Positions 1 to 7,621 of a DNA stretch of 38,949 bases are shown in pieces (position 1 is the first letter of the stretch; every line of letters starts with the position of its first letter). Below the pieces are notes generated by a model, which was not told the origin of the DNA, did no database searches, and saw only the letters and a list, made by a program, of their open reading frames with translations. The position numbers and the translations under genes are program-made. This stretch comes from an uncultured Lachnospiraceae bacterium (lineage in GTDB: Bacteria > Bacillota > Clostridia > Lachnospirales > Lachnospiraceae), in assembly GCA_949840465.1 (NCBI GenBank), contig CATKXE010000023.1, forward strand, positions 1 to 38,949, written 5' to 3'.

Positions 1-22
1 ATGATTTTTGTTTTTTATGTTT

Positions 23-44
23 GGTGGTCGTCCGAGATCTACAC
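23..44. other. possible sequencing-adapter remnant at left edge
   Basis: Bases 32-44 read CCGAGATCTACAC, the 3' 13 bases of the Illumina P5 flow-cell oligo as I remember it. They are preceded at 23-30 by GGTGGTCG, the reverse complement of CGACCACC from the same oligo. The order is that of a short fold-back. No gene occupies 1-123, so this stretch should not be read as natural regulatory DNA. Chance similarity is possible. Confidence 0.4.
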
Positions 45-123
45 CATAAATCATTTTTTTCATATCACAGTCTTCCTTTCTGATACCGATACTCCATTGG
101 GTGAACCAGACCCGTCCCATCTC

Positions 124-660
124 CTATTGCTTTTCCACAAATTTCTTCCTGTAATTTTCCATACATCTCTCGATGCATCCTACCGCTTCAACGGGCCCGC
201 CAAATTCTTCAACTACCGTATCCTTTCCTTCCAGATGCTTGTAGATGGAAAAGAAATGCTTCAGTTCGTCAAAAATGTGTACCGGAAGCTCTTTGATATC
301 TGTATATCCCATGTAAGTAGGATCGCCGTATGGGATTGCGATGATCTTTTCGTCCCCCTCTCCGCCGTCCGTCATCTTCATCATTCCGATGGGATAGCAT
401 CTTACCAGCGTCATCGGTTCGATCGCTTCGGAGCAGATAACCAGAACATCCAGAGGATCCCTGTCATCTCCATACGTCCTTGGTATAAAACCATAATTCA
501 TCGGATAATGCGTCGCCGTAAATAAAATCCTGTCCAGGGATATCAGCCCCGTCTCCTTATCCAGCTCATACTTTTTGTTGCTCCCTTTTGGAATCTCGAT
601 CACTGCCATAAAATCTGTCGGAAAAATCCGATTCTCTCCAATGTCATGCCAAATATTCAT
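124..660 (-). CDS. ppa: inorganic pyrophosphatase, family I
   Basis: A soluble cytoplasmic enzyme of 178 aa that hydrolyses pyrophosphate to two phosphates and so pulls biosynthetic reactions forward. The family I signature is complete: DDRDPLDVLV at 65-74 supplies the Mg-binding aspartates D66, D68 and D71. Substrate-binding residues near the N-terminus (EIPKGSNKKYE, 22-32) are also present. Length matches the usual 170-180 aa. The ATG is preceded by an AAGGAGG site about 6 bases away. A good sigma-A promoter lies upstream (715-743) and it appears monocistronic. Identification is secure. Confidence 0.95.
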   Translation of the reverse strand: MNIWHDIGENRIFPTDFMAVIEIPKGSNKKYELDKETGLISLDRILFTATHYPMNYGFIPRTYGDDRDPLDVLVICSEAIEPMTLVRCYPIGMMKMTDGGEGDEKIIAIPYGDPTYMGYTDIKELPVHIFDELKHFFSIYKHLEGKDTVVEEFGGPVEAVGCIERCMENYRKKFVEKQ

Positions 661-714
661 GATGCCCTCCTTATGAAACTCAAAAAATTAATCGTTAAAA
701 AATTATCAAACTTT

Positions 715-743
715 ATTATATACCTCCATCCACCTTTTGTGAA
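715..743 (-). promoter_or_regulatory. sigma-A promoter of ppa
   Basis: On the minus strand, TTCACA (738-743) and a perfect TATAAT (715-720) are separated by 17 bases, with about 50 bases of leader before the ppa ATG. The rest of 661-829 shows no gene. Confidence 0.7.
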
Positions 744-829
744 TTGACATTTTATATAATTTTCACACTGGCATTTTGTGGAAAATGACGAGATCCCTGA
801 AAACTTCGATTTCATCGGTACAAACGGAT

Positions 830-1108
830 TTATGTATAAGCTTCCAAAATATTGACCAATGCGCTTGCGCTGCTGCTATGGGAGCGCTCAAGGATTACAC
901 TTGAATGTTCCGACTCTGCAACCGCACAGCGTACCATCTTGTGGGACGCAGTCGCCGTAAACAAGATCATCAGGTCAGGCTTTCCAATCTTGTGGTTCAG
1001 ATCTGTTTTCATTTTTGTAAATACTTTTACTTTGCAGTGGTATCTTTTACAAATTTCCTTGTATTGCGCCTCCATCCGTTCATGCCCGCCTATAATTACA
1101 ACGCTCAT
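830..1108 (-). CDS. DUF2325 domain protein
   Basis: A 92-aa protein of the DUF2325 family. It opens with the glycine-rich stretch VVIIGGHERME (3-13). It carries the later conserved block around IGKPDLMILFTATASHKMV (42-60) and a serine-rich tail, SHSSSASALV. Known members are short cytoplasmic proteins with a predicted Rossmann-like fold; their biochemical role is not established. It is transcribed alone from a strong promoter (1214-1242) through an unusually structured leader containing three perfect inverted repeats. An AGGAGA ribosome site precedes the ATG. The family call is fairly secure; the function is unknown. Confidence 0.8.
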   Translation of the reverse strand: MSVVIIGGHERMEAQYKEICKRYHCKVKVFTKMKTDLNHKIGKPDLMILFTATASHKMVRCAVAESEHSSVILERSHSSSASALVNILEAYT

Positions 1109-1126
1109 TTAATCTCTCCTTTCCGT

Positions 1127-1204
1127 AGTTAGTTTCCACTAACTTTTTGTTTTAAAACAAGCGCTCTCACAAGAATGTAAAAGCGCTTGTTAGAAGCGTC
1201 TAAC
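1127..1204 (-). promoter_or_regulatory. structured 5' leader of the DUF2325 gene (three inverted repeats)
   Basis: Three perfect inverted repeats fill the leader. GTTAGA/TCTAAC (1189-1194/1199-1204, 4-base loop) lies at the expected transcription start. A 10-bp stem pairs 1156-1165 with 1182-1191. A 7-bp stem with GGAA loop (in minus-strand sense) pairs 1127-1133 with 1138-1144, just before the ribosome site. The first two overlap at 1189-1191, so they are alternative pairings. They could be an operator plus RNA switch, but no known riboswitch class is recognised. Confidence 0.5.
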
Positions 1205-1213
1205 TTCTTTTAT

Positions 1214-1242
1214 ACCATACCACCTTTTGCCATATCTGTCAA
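1214..1242 (-). promoter_or_regulatory. sigma-A promoter of the DUF2325 gene
   Basis: A perfect TTGACA (1237-1242, minus strand) and TATGGT (1214-1219) are 17 bases apart. Transcription would start near 1207, at the edge of the GTTAGA/TCTAAC palindrome, a position suited to repressor binding. The stretch 1243-1476 holds no gene or recognised element. Confidence 0.7.
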
Positions 1243-1476
1243 GAACAGCATTTGCTACAAAAGTGTAACTTTACTTTGAAAGTTCCGCGCTCCGGCGCGA
1301 AACTGCGTGAAAATGGGGTCGCAAAGCAACATCTTCCTCTCCCGTTTTCTGCGCATCCGCCGGAGACTCACAGTAGGCCTCTTTCATTCATGGTGGCGCC
1401 AGGCATGGCGGGCATGGAGGTTGACTTTGAGAGCTTGATGGGCAGCCGTTTATTACCGTTTTCCATTACTTACAAT

Positions 1477-2859
1477 TCATGGATGCTCACGGAGTCGATA
1501 ATGATATTCCGTGATCTCCCCCGGCGCCTCCTCCGTCACCTGATTTCCCAGAAACCGGACGCCTCCATTGTCCGGCAGTTCCAGCGTCAATACGTGGCGC
1601 ATCAATGCATCCTCCCCTCTGGGTATGCAGACTACGTCAATGGAAACGGAAATCGTTCCGTCCGGATTTTCTTCCGTCTGCACCACCTCCGGTATGGAGG
1701 AACTAAAATTATTCGCCTTATAGGTCAAAGGACCCAGCCGCTTCCATACGTACTCCCCTTTCCCTTCATCAAATACGGCGTACCTTGATAGTTCTGCGAC
1801 AGTGACAGGAAGGTATGCTGTCATCATATTTTCAAATTCCTCTTTGGGTATTCCGTCCAGATTCCTCTGCGGGCCGAATGCCTCTTGATGTCTGATTTCA
1901 TACAGATACTCATACAGTCCGTTATAATCCAGCTCTTCCATATGGCCTGCGCCCCAATTTGTCCGAAAAAGGTTATTTCCCTGGTATCCAATGGGCAGCA
2001 GGTAATTCTCCGCCAATTTTATATATTCCTCCGCCATCGGCCTGACCCTGATCATGTAGTTCCCATTCACAATCTCCGTCACTTCCGGAAATTCGGGAAC
2101 ACTGTATTCATATGCAAACCACCCTTTGGGGGTGTATTTCCAGCTTTTGAGCCTGGTATGCGTACTGGATGTGACATGGGGCTGCTCATTTTGGTTCCAG
2201 CTGGCCGCCGTATCAACCACATACATCTTTGTACCGTCAAACATAAACTGGCTTCTGTTGATTCCCCCGCCTGTATTAATTTTATAGAGGGTGACGCTGC
2301 CTGCTTCTCCCTTCTGGCAGCCTGTCAAAAATGCATCCACCTTCTCATAATTCCCCATCCTGTAGTAATATCCTGCAGCAATCACCGGGAATCCGTTTTC
2401 CTGTAGGGCGGTATACATCTGTGAAATGGCGTCCCCGGACAATATCGGATTGAGGGTATCCCCCTTGTTGGCTTCCCTATAGATGGCGCCGATCTTCTCC
2501 ATAGCCGCTTTGCAGTCTGTTTCAGCCTCTTCTTTTACAGCATCGTCCAGAGGCAGACGATAGCCTTTTTCCATTTCCGTCTGCCTCCCTCCATGGAACT
2601 CATCTCCTGCTTCCTTCAAAATATCACGGCTTGCCTGGAAAGTCTGTTCCGTCAAAGGATCTGTATTATTTACTTCCTCCGCCTGTTCCTGGACAGGCCG
2701 CGCTTTATCATCGCCTGATGCAATGTCTGAGTCTGTTCGTCCTGCACCGCTGCATCCGGCCGCCATGGTAAGAACGATTGCCGCAGCCAGCAGCTGCCCT
2801 CCTGTTCTCTTTCCTTTTGTCCCGGATAATATCTGCCCCTTCTTCTTTTTAACTGACAT
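1477..2859 (-). CDS. lipoprotein of unknown function (460 aa)
   Basis: A predicted exported lipoprotein. A basic N-terminus (KKKKGQ, KGKR) and a hydrophobic run (LLAAAIVLTMAAGC) end in an AAGC lipobox with the acylated cysteine at about residue 36. A Ser/Asp-rich linker follows, then a large extracellular domain rich in aromatic residues and Gly. I recognise no catalytic motif. It resembles large solute-interacting or DUF-type lipoproteins of Lachnospiraceae, but I cannot name the family with confidence. It stands alone. Its promoter carries a BlaI/MecI-like dyad (2944-2955), suggesting control by a cell-wall or beta-lactam responsive repressor encoded elsewhere. Confidence 0.75.
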   Translation of the reverse strand: MSVKKKKGQILSGTKGKRTGGQLLAAAIVLTMAAGCSGAGRTDSDIASGDDKARPVQEQAEEVNNTDPLTEQTFQASRDILKEAGDEFHGGRQTEMEKGYRLPLDDAVKEEAETDCKAAMEKIGAIYREANKGDTLNPILSGDAISQMYTALQENGFPVIAAGYYYRMGNYEKVDAFLTGCQKGEAGSVTLYKINTGGGINRSQFMFDGTKMYVVDTAASWNQNEQPHVTSSTHTRLKSWKYTPKGWFAYEYSVPEFPEVTEIVNGNYMIRVRPMAEEYIKLAENYLLPIGYQGNNLFRTNWGAGHMEELDYNGLYEYLYEIRHQEAFGPQRNLDGIPKEEFENMMTAYLPVTVAELSRYAVFDEGKGEYVWKRLGPLTYKANNFSSSIPEVVQTEENPDGTISVSIDVVCIPRGEDALMRHVLTLELPDNGGVRFLGNQVTEEAPGEITEYHYRLREHP

Positions 2860-2918
2860 AAATCCTGCTGCCCTTTCTAAGAAACTGTAGGAAAAATTTT
2901 TTTGTAGTTGTGAATCCC

Positions 2919-2969
2919 TGCATATGTAAGTTTTAAATACATATTACATCTGTAAGATTTAAAAGTCAA
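2919..2969 (-). promoter_or_regulatory. promoter with BlaI/MecI-like operator
   Basis: On the minus strand TTGACT (2964-2969) and TAATAT (2941-2946) are 17 bases apart. The dyad TTACA-TC-TGTAA (2944-2955) overlaps the -10 box. It matches the TACA-N2-TGTA core bound by BlaI/MecI/CopY-type winged-helix repressors. A second, one-mismatch site (TGCATATGTA, 2919-2928) follows downstream. The operator assignment is inference from the motif; no such repressor is encoded in this window. Confidence 0.5.
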
Positions 2970-3044
2970 GCCTGCGATCCTGTTTTTATTCTTTTTACCC
3001 TTATTCTAATATCCGTTTTTACTGCTTTCCGCCGATAGCCCTCT

Positions 3045-5573
3045 TCATTGTATTGCCTTAAAATACATCTGCGCCGCTCCGTATTCTCTCAGTTCCATGG
3101 GCACAGGGATTCCGGCGTGCATCAGCGCGTTTCCGTCAAACAACCGGCCTTCAAACTCTTTTTTGTCAATCCGGGGTTCCATGCCCGTGTAGGGCTTCAC
3201 TTCCCGATCCTCCGACTTACACAGGTATGCCGCATCCGGCAGAAGCCCTTTGCACCGGATATAAGAGAGCGGTGCATTTCCATGTGCCTCTAATGATACG
3301 ATATTCAGGAGCATTTCCGTCCGGTCTTTGGAAACAAAACACCAGGCCGCTGCCTCCCGGTCTTTCTCCGGGTCATGGAGACGGTAGTAAGTTCCGTTGT
3401 GGATCAGCTCCCAATATGTTTTATAATCCTGAATCTGACGTCTGACTTCTTCTTTTTCCTCCTCCGTAATCAGGTTCAGATCCAGCTCGTAACCAAATGT
3501 ACCTGCCATGGCAACCACGCCCCTTGTCCTTAACGCCGTCGTCCTTCCGGTCTGATGGTTTGGCACTGCGGACACGTGAGAGCCCACCGCGGATATGGGG
3601 TATCCATAGGAAGTCCCATGCTGGATCCTGATCCGCTCGATAGCGTCCGTATCGTCGCTGCACCAGATCTGGGGCGTATAATACAGCATTCCCGCGTCAA
3701 ATCTTCCGCCGCCTCCGCTGCAGCCTTCAATTAAAATGTGAGGATAGCGTCTGACCAGCCTCTCCATAAAATCATACACTCCCAGTACATACCCGTGCAT
3801 GACTTTCCCATAGTTCTGATAACAGATGCCCTTCGGGCGGGCTTCGTCCGATAATGTATACCCTGAGGGCATCCCGTAATTCATGTCCCTTCGGGACGGG
3901 CGGACTTCGTCCGATAACGTATACCCTGAGGGCATCCCGTAATTCATGTCCCTTCGGGACGGGCGGACTTCGTCCGATAATGTATATACATCGCAGATGC
4001 TGCGGTTCATATCTATTTTTATATACTCAATATTTGCAGAATCAATGACCTTTGCTATCTGCCCGAATATATAATCGACGACTTCTTTTCTCGAAAAATC
4101 AAGCACAAGCTGATTCCGGCAGCGATTGGGCCTTCGACCCGGAATCCGAAATGCCCAGTCCGGGTGTTCCCTGAAAAGGCCGCTGTCCTCATTCACCATT
4201 TCCGGTTCAATCCAAATGCCAAATTTCATTCCCAGAGCGTTGACCTGCTCCACAAGCTTTGGCAGCGGCCGCCCCAGTTTCACTTCATTCACTGTCCAGT
4301 CGCCCAGGCCGCTGTTGTCGTCGTCCCGTTTTCCAAACCAGCCGTCGTCCAGAACCAGCATCTCTACCCCCAGTGCGGCGGCCTGCTCTGCAATCTTTAA
4401 TATCTTTTCCCCTGTAAAATGAAAATATGTGGCTTCCCAGTTGTTAATCAGCGCCGGCCTCCTCGCATGTTTATAAATCCCCCGGCATACATGTTCCCGG
4501 ATCAGTTGATGATAAATATGGGACAGAGCGTTCAGCCCTTCCGATGTATATGCCATTGCCGCTTCCGGCGTATAAAGACATTCTTCCGGCTCCAACGGGT
4601 AATCCATCATCTCGTCCAACATCCCCATCTGCATCCGTACCTGCCGGAACTGATCCTGTTCCACCTCAAAGCTGAAATTTCCACTGTACAGAAGCGACAT
4701 CCCATAACAGCCTCCATGATCCTCCGTTGTTTCCCGTTCCGCCAGTATGGCAAATGGATTGTGCTGGTGGCTGGAGGTTCCTCTTTTACTTCCAAAACTC
4801 TGCTTTCCGTGCATCACCGGAACACGCTCCATGTTCCGCTCCATGGTATGCCGCCCGTGGAAATGCAGCAGGTCAAAGTCCCCGCGCAGGAAATCCAATG
4901 TACTGCTGAATGCCCGGTTCACATAAAGCCTCCCCTGCCCGGTGTTTCTCACGACCGCACTCCGGGTGATCACGTCCAGCCCTGGCAGTACGCCATATTT
5001 CAGGCAAACCTCCACGCCCAAAAGCCTGTCCGCAAGCAGGATTTCGACCGTGTATGCCCCTTGAGAGCCGGAGCATAACCTTCCTTCTTTGCAACGGGCT
5101 TCCTCCTCATTTTCTTCCTCATCTCCACCGGAATAAAAATCGACTTCTCTATGGAAATTGGCTTCCGTATAGGATTTTACCCCTTCATAAAGCTCCCGCC
5201 GTTCCTCCACATCTTCTTCGTTCTCATATACCGCAGGCATTCCCGGAATGTCATATTTTCCTGCCCGCACAATATGGCCCTGGTAGCGCAGGTCTGCCCC
5301 GAACACGCCTTCTTCGCTGCGCACATTGAACGCAGCATTCCGAAAATCGCCTGTCCCATAGCAGGGAAATTCCTGCGGGAGCACGTCCAGCGAAAAACTC
5401 CTGTCCGCCCCCGCATCATGCGGATTCCCCGCAAACCCACGGTCATAATACAGAAGCTGGTAGCCCATGTCATTTTTTACCTTTGCACCATAATACAAAT
5501 GCAGCAGAAAACCAAGCGGATGTATTCCGATCTGATAAGAGGTATGCTTCGTCTGTATTGTAATTATTTTCAT
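3045..5573 (-). CDS. alpha-galactosidase, GH36, with in-frame repeat insertion
   Basis: A cytoplasmic enzyme that would release terminal alpha-galactose from raffinose-type sugars or melibiose. The GH36 landmarks are present: LVLDDGWFG, the nucleophile motif YIKIDMNR (nucleophile D521), CSGGGGRFD (618-626), and SDDTDA (639-644), which holds the acid/base Asp. At 842 aa it is longer than the usual ~730. About 53 residues (531-583) are 2.5 copies of a 21-residue repeat encoded by the family A element, starting ten residues after the nucleophile. A second, acidic extra segment (near 145-175, DEEENEEEA) is unrelated. An AAGGGGAG site precedes the ATG. It is the last gene of the sugar operon. Whether it is still active with the insert is open. 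Confidence 0.92.
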   Translation of the reverse strand: MKIITIQTKHTSYQIGIHPLGFLLHLYYGAKVKNDMGYQLLYYDRGFAGNPHDAGADRSFSLDVLPQEFPCYGTGDFRNAAFNVRSEEGVFGADLRYQGHIVRAGKYDIPGMPAVYENEEDVEERRELYEGVKSYTEANFHREVDFYSGGDEEENEEEARCKEGRLCSGSQGAYTVEILLADRLLGVEVCLKYGVLPGLDVITRSAVVRNTGQGRLYVNRAFSSTLDFLRGDFDLLHFHGRHTMERNMERVPVMHGKQSFGSKRGTSSHQHNPFAILAERETTEDHGGCYGMSLLYSGNFSFEVEQDQFRQVRMQMGMLDEMMDYPLEPEECLYTPEAAMAYTSEGLNALSHIYHQLIREHVCRGIYKHARRPALINNWEATYFHFTGEKILKIAEQAAALGVEMLVLDDGWFGKRDDDNSGLGDWTVNEVKLGRPLPKLVEQVNALGMKFGIWIEPEMVNEDSGLFREHPDWAFRIPGRRPNRCRNQLVLDFSRKEVVDYIFGQIAKVIDSANIEYIKIDMNRSICDVYTLSDEVRPSRRDMNYGMPSGYTLSDEVRPSRRDMNYGMPSGYTLSDEARPKGICYQNYGKVMHGYVLGVYDFMERLVRRYPHILIEGCSGGGGRFDAGMLYYTPQIWCSDDTDAIERIRIQHGTSYGYPISAVGSHVSAVPNHQTGRTTALRTRGVVAMAGTFGYELDLNLITEEEKEEVRRQIQDYKTYWELIHNGTYYRLHDPEKDREAAAWCFVSKDRTEMLLNIVSLEAHGNAPLSYIRCKGLLPDAAYLCKSEDREVKPYTGMEPRIDKKEFEGRLFDGNALMHAGIPVPMELREYGAAQMYFKAIQ
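3825..3987 (-). repeat. family A repeat: 2.5 tandem 63-bp units inside the alpha-galactosidase gene
   Basis: GTATAC unit junctions recur at 3856, 3919 and 3982, exactly 63 bases apart. The two full units are nearly identical; the third is shortened (3825-3861). Each unit has short hairpins with TTC loops, GTCCC/GGGAC and CGGAC/GTCCG, plus a GCCCTCAGGG arm. On the gene strand a unit reads YTLSDEVRPSRRDMNYGMPS followed by G, without stops. The same unit occurs in the barnase-like gene and in intergenic DNA. Confidence 0.9.
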
Positions 5574-5585
5574 ATGTTGCTCCCC

Positions 5586-6410
5586 TTACTTTCCTCCTGT
5601 CATAGCTACGCCTTCGATAAACTGTTTCTGGAATACCAGATACAGCGCCACCATCGGCAGCATTGCCAGAAGCGACCCGGCCATCAGCACCGGATAATTT
5701 GTGCTGAACTGCCCATTCAGGCTGGAAAGCCCGGCGGACAATGTGGTCGCGTTGATATCTGTATTTACGATCAAAGGCCACATCAAGTCTGTATATGCAA
5801 ACACTGCGGTAAATACTGTCAGCGCCGCCACCGAAGACCGGGTCAGCGGGAACATGACTTTGATAAACGTCTGCCAGCGGTTGCACCCGTCCAGATACGC
5901 CGCCTCGCCGATCTCATCCGGAATCCCCATATAGGCCTGCCTTAAGAAAAATGTCCCGAACGCGCTCACGATCCCTGGAAATACCAGTGCAAACAGCGTA
6001 TTGGTCGCGCCCAGTTTTGCGATCATCTGGTATTGCGGGATAATAAAAATCTGCCCCGGTATCATCTGCTGCACGATGATCAATGTAAACAAAAAGTTCT
6101 TTCCTCTAAAATTTAATTTTGCAAACGCATATCCCGCCATGGAGCAGAACGCCACCGCACTTACAACACGGATGATGATCATCAGGATGGTGTTCAGATA
6201 CAGCTTTCCAAACGGCAGAAGGTCCGTCGCTTTAGCAAACGAATCCATGTTCCAGTTGGACGGCAAAATAGTCGGCGGAATCTGCATAACTTCCGCATTG
6301 GTCTTAAACGCGGTGAGCAGCATCCAGATAAACGGGAAGATCATGATGACCGCTCCGACAATCAGTGCCGCATAAGTAAGAGTTGTGGATATTCCTTGTT
6401 TCTTCTTCAT
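5586..6410 (-). CDS. ABC sugar transporter permease, MalG/MsmG type
   Basis: An inner-membrane permease of 274 aa with about six membrane segments. The first starts near residue 11 (YAALIVGAVIMIFPFIWMLL). The cytoplasmic EAA loop, EAAYLDGCNRWQTFIKVMFP, docks the ATPase. This is the CUT1-type partner of the permease encoded upstream; together they carry oligosaccharides delivered by the binding lipoprotein. It ends 12 bases before the alpha-galactosidase start, so the two are cotranscribed. An AAGGAGA site supports the start. The operon has no ATPase, so a shared MsmK/UgpC-type ATPase elsewhere is expected. Confidence 0.92.
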   Translation of the reverse strand: MKKKQGISTTLTYAALIVGAVIMIFPFIWMLLTAFKTNAEVMQIPPTILPSNWNMDSFAKATDLLPFGKLYLNTILMIIIRVVSAVAFCSMAGYAFAKLNFRGKNFLFTLIIVQQMIPGQIFIIPQYQMIAKLGATNTLFALVFPGIVSAFGTFFLRQAYMGIPDEIGEAAYLDGCNRWQTFIKVMFPLTRSSVAALTVFTAVFAYTDLMWPLIVNTDINATTLSAGLSSLNGQFSTNYPVLMAGSLLAMLPMVALYLVFQKQFIEGVAMTGGK

Positions 6411-6446
6411 CCGTAAGTCTCCTTTTCTTTCTTATCATCCGCTGTG

Positions 6447-6551
6447 GGATACTGTCCCGGTAAAAATTCCATTTGTTCCCACGCAGATTTCTGATTTTAC
6501 AAGAGTTCGTTTCGTTGCCATTGGGACTGTACACTTCTCTGCACAGTATCC
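6447..6551 (-). repeat. long-range inverted repeat between the two permease genes
   Basis: GGATACTGT (6447-6455) is complementary to ACAGTATCC (6543-6551), and shorter complementary stretches lie between them. The 167-base gap 6411-6577 has no gene. A structured spacer could tune RNA stability or expression between operon members; that is inference. Confidence 0.4.
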
Positions 6552-6577
6552 GATCCACGAAAGTGCTCAAGCCGTTT

Positions 6578-7459
6578 TTACACTTCATAATTCACCCATT
6601 TCTTCTGTCCGATGAACTGGAGCAGGGTCACGACACCGATCAGAAGCACCGTCCAGATTACGATTGCCGATGCATAGCCCCGGTTCCCGGAAATAAATGA
6701 CTCCCGATAGAACAGATAGATTAACGACTGCGCCTTCCCAAGCGCAGGATTGCCTTCCCCAACCATCATATACAGCAGGTCGTATACCTTCAAAGATGCC
6801 ATCAAGCGCATGATCAATACGACAAACAGCGTGGGCGACACCATGGGCAGCGTAATATACCAGAACTGCTGCAGCCTGGTACATCCGTCCAGGCTTGCCG
6901 CCTCGTAGTAACTCCTGGACACATTCTGGATACCTGACAGCAGCAGCACCGCATCATATCCCAGCGCGCTCCAGATTGCCACAATCGCAACCGTGATAAT
7001 CACCACGTTCGGGTCTGTGATCCAATCCACACTGGTGTGGAATACGGTGTTGATGATTCCATATTCTGAGTTGAACATCCATTTCCACACCATGGCAACC
7101 GCCGCCGGAGCCACAACCATGGGAAGGAAGAAGATTGCACGGAATACCACCTTCCCCTTGATTTTTGCATTTAAGAGTACTGCGATCACCAGTGCCAACA
7201 GTACGCCAATCGGCACGGTCAGGATACAGAACAAAATTGTATTCCATGTGGCTCTTAAAAATTCTTCACTGGTAAACATTTTGATATAATTCAACAGTCC
7301 CACAAATTTATGCGCGCCAAATACCTTTGCGTTGGTAAAACTGAGATAGACCGTCTGTAAAAACGGATATACGTTCAGCACCAGAAGCCCGATAATGGTG
7401 GGCGCCACCAGCAGATATCCCCAGAAATGATCCTGGTCGATCTTTGTATTTTTCTTCAT
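6578..7459 (-). CDS. ABC sugar transporter permease, MalF/MsmF type
   Basis: A 293-aa membrane protein with about six segments, opening with WGYLLVAPTIIGLLVLNVYPFL. The EAA loop reads EAASLDGCTRLQQFWYITLP. The ProDom-typical start (DQDHFWGYLLVAPT) and TLPMVSPTLFVV are characteristic of CUT1 sugar permeases. It pairs with the MalG-like permease downstream. The start is fixed by AAAGGAGG seven bases upstream. It is separated from the binding-protein gene by 162 bases of hairpin-rich DNA, a common arrangement that lets the binding protein be made in excess. Confidence 0.92.
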   Translation of the reverse strand: MKKNTKIDQDHFWGYLLVAPTIIGLLVLNVYPFLQTVYLSFTNAKVFGAHKFVGLLNYIKMFTSEEFLRATWNTILFCILTVPIGVLLALVIAVLLNAKIKGKVVFRAIFFLPMVVAPAAVAMVWKWMFNSEYGIINTVFHTSVDWITDPNVVIITVAIVAIWSALGYDAVLLLSGIQNVSRSYYEAASLDGCTRLQQFWYITLPMVSPTLFVVLIMRLMASLKVYDLLYMMVGEGNPALGKAQSLIYLFYRESFISGNRGYASAIVIWTVLLIGVVTLLQFIGQKKWVNYEV

Positions 7460-7487
7460 CTGGAAATCCTCCTTTTCAAATGTCGGC

Positions 7488-7581
7488 GCGGTTCACACTC
7501 CCTGTCCACTGGCAGCTTTTGGCCCGATACAACCTGCATCCTGCAGGTTTGTCTGCAAACCATGCGCAGGCTGTGAACCGC
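7488..7581 (-). repeat. nested and competing hairpins between binding-protein and permease genes
   Basis: A perfect 10-bp inverted repeat, GCGGTTCACA (7488-7497) with TGTGAACCGC (7572-7581), encloses two mutually exclusive hairpins. AACCTGC/GCAGGTT pairs 7531-7537 with 7543-7549. GGTTTG/CAAACC pairs 7546-7551 with 7556-7561. The shared GGTT means only one can form. No clear T-run follows, so it is not a plain terminator. Likely an RNA processing or stabilising element. Confidence 0.5.
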
Positions 7582-7621
7582 ATCCTTTCTCTTAGAACGT
7601 GTTCCAAAATTTTTCGATGTA

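Noticed and set aside
1..525. 174-codon plus-strand frame at the left edge
   Set aside because: It is the antisense shadow of ppa and begins in adapter-like sequence.
3825..3987. CRISPR array
   Set aside because: Units are directly abutting without unique spacers, period 63, and lie inside a coding gene; no cas genes are present.
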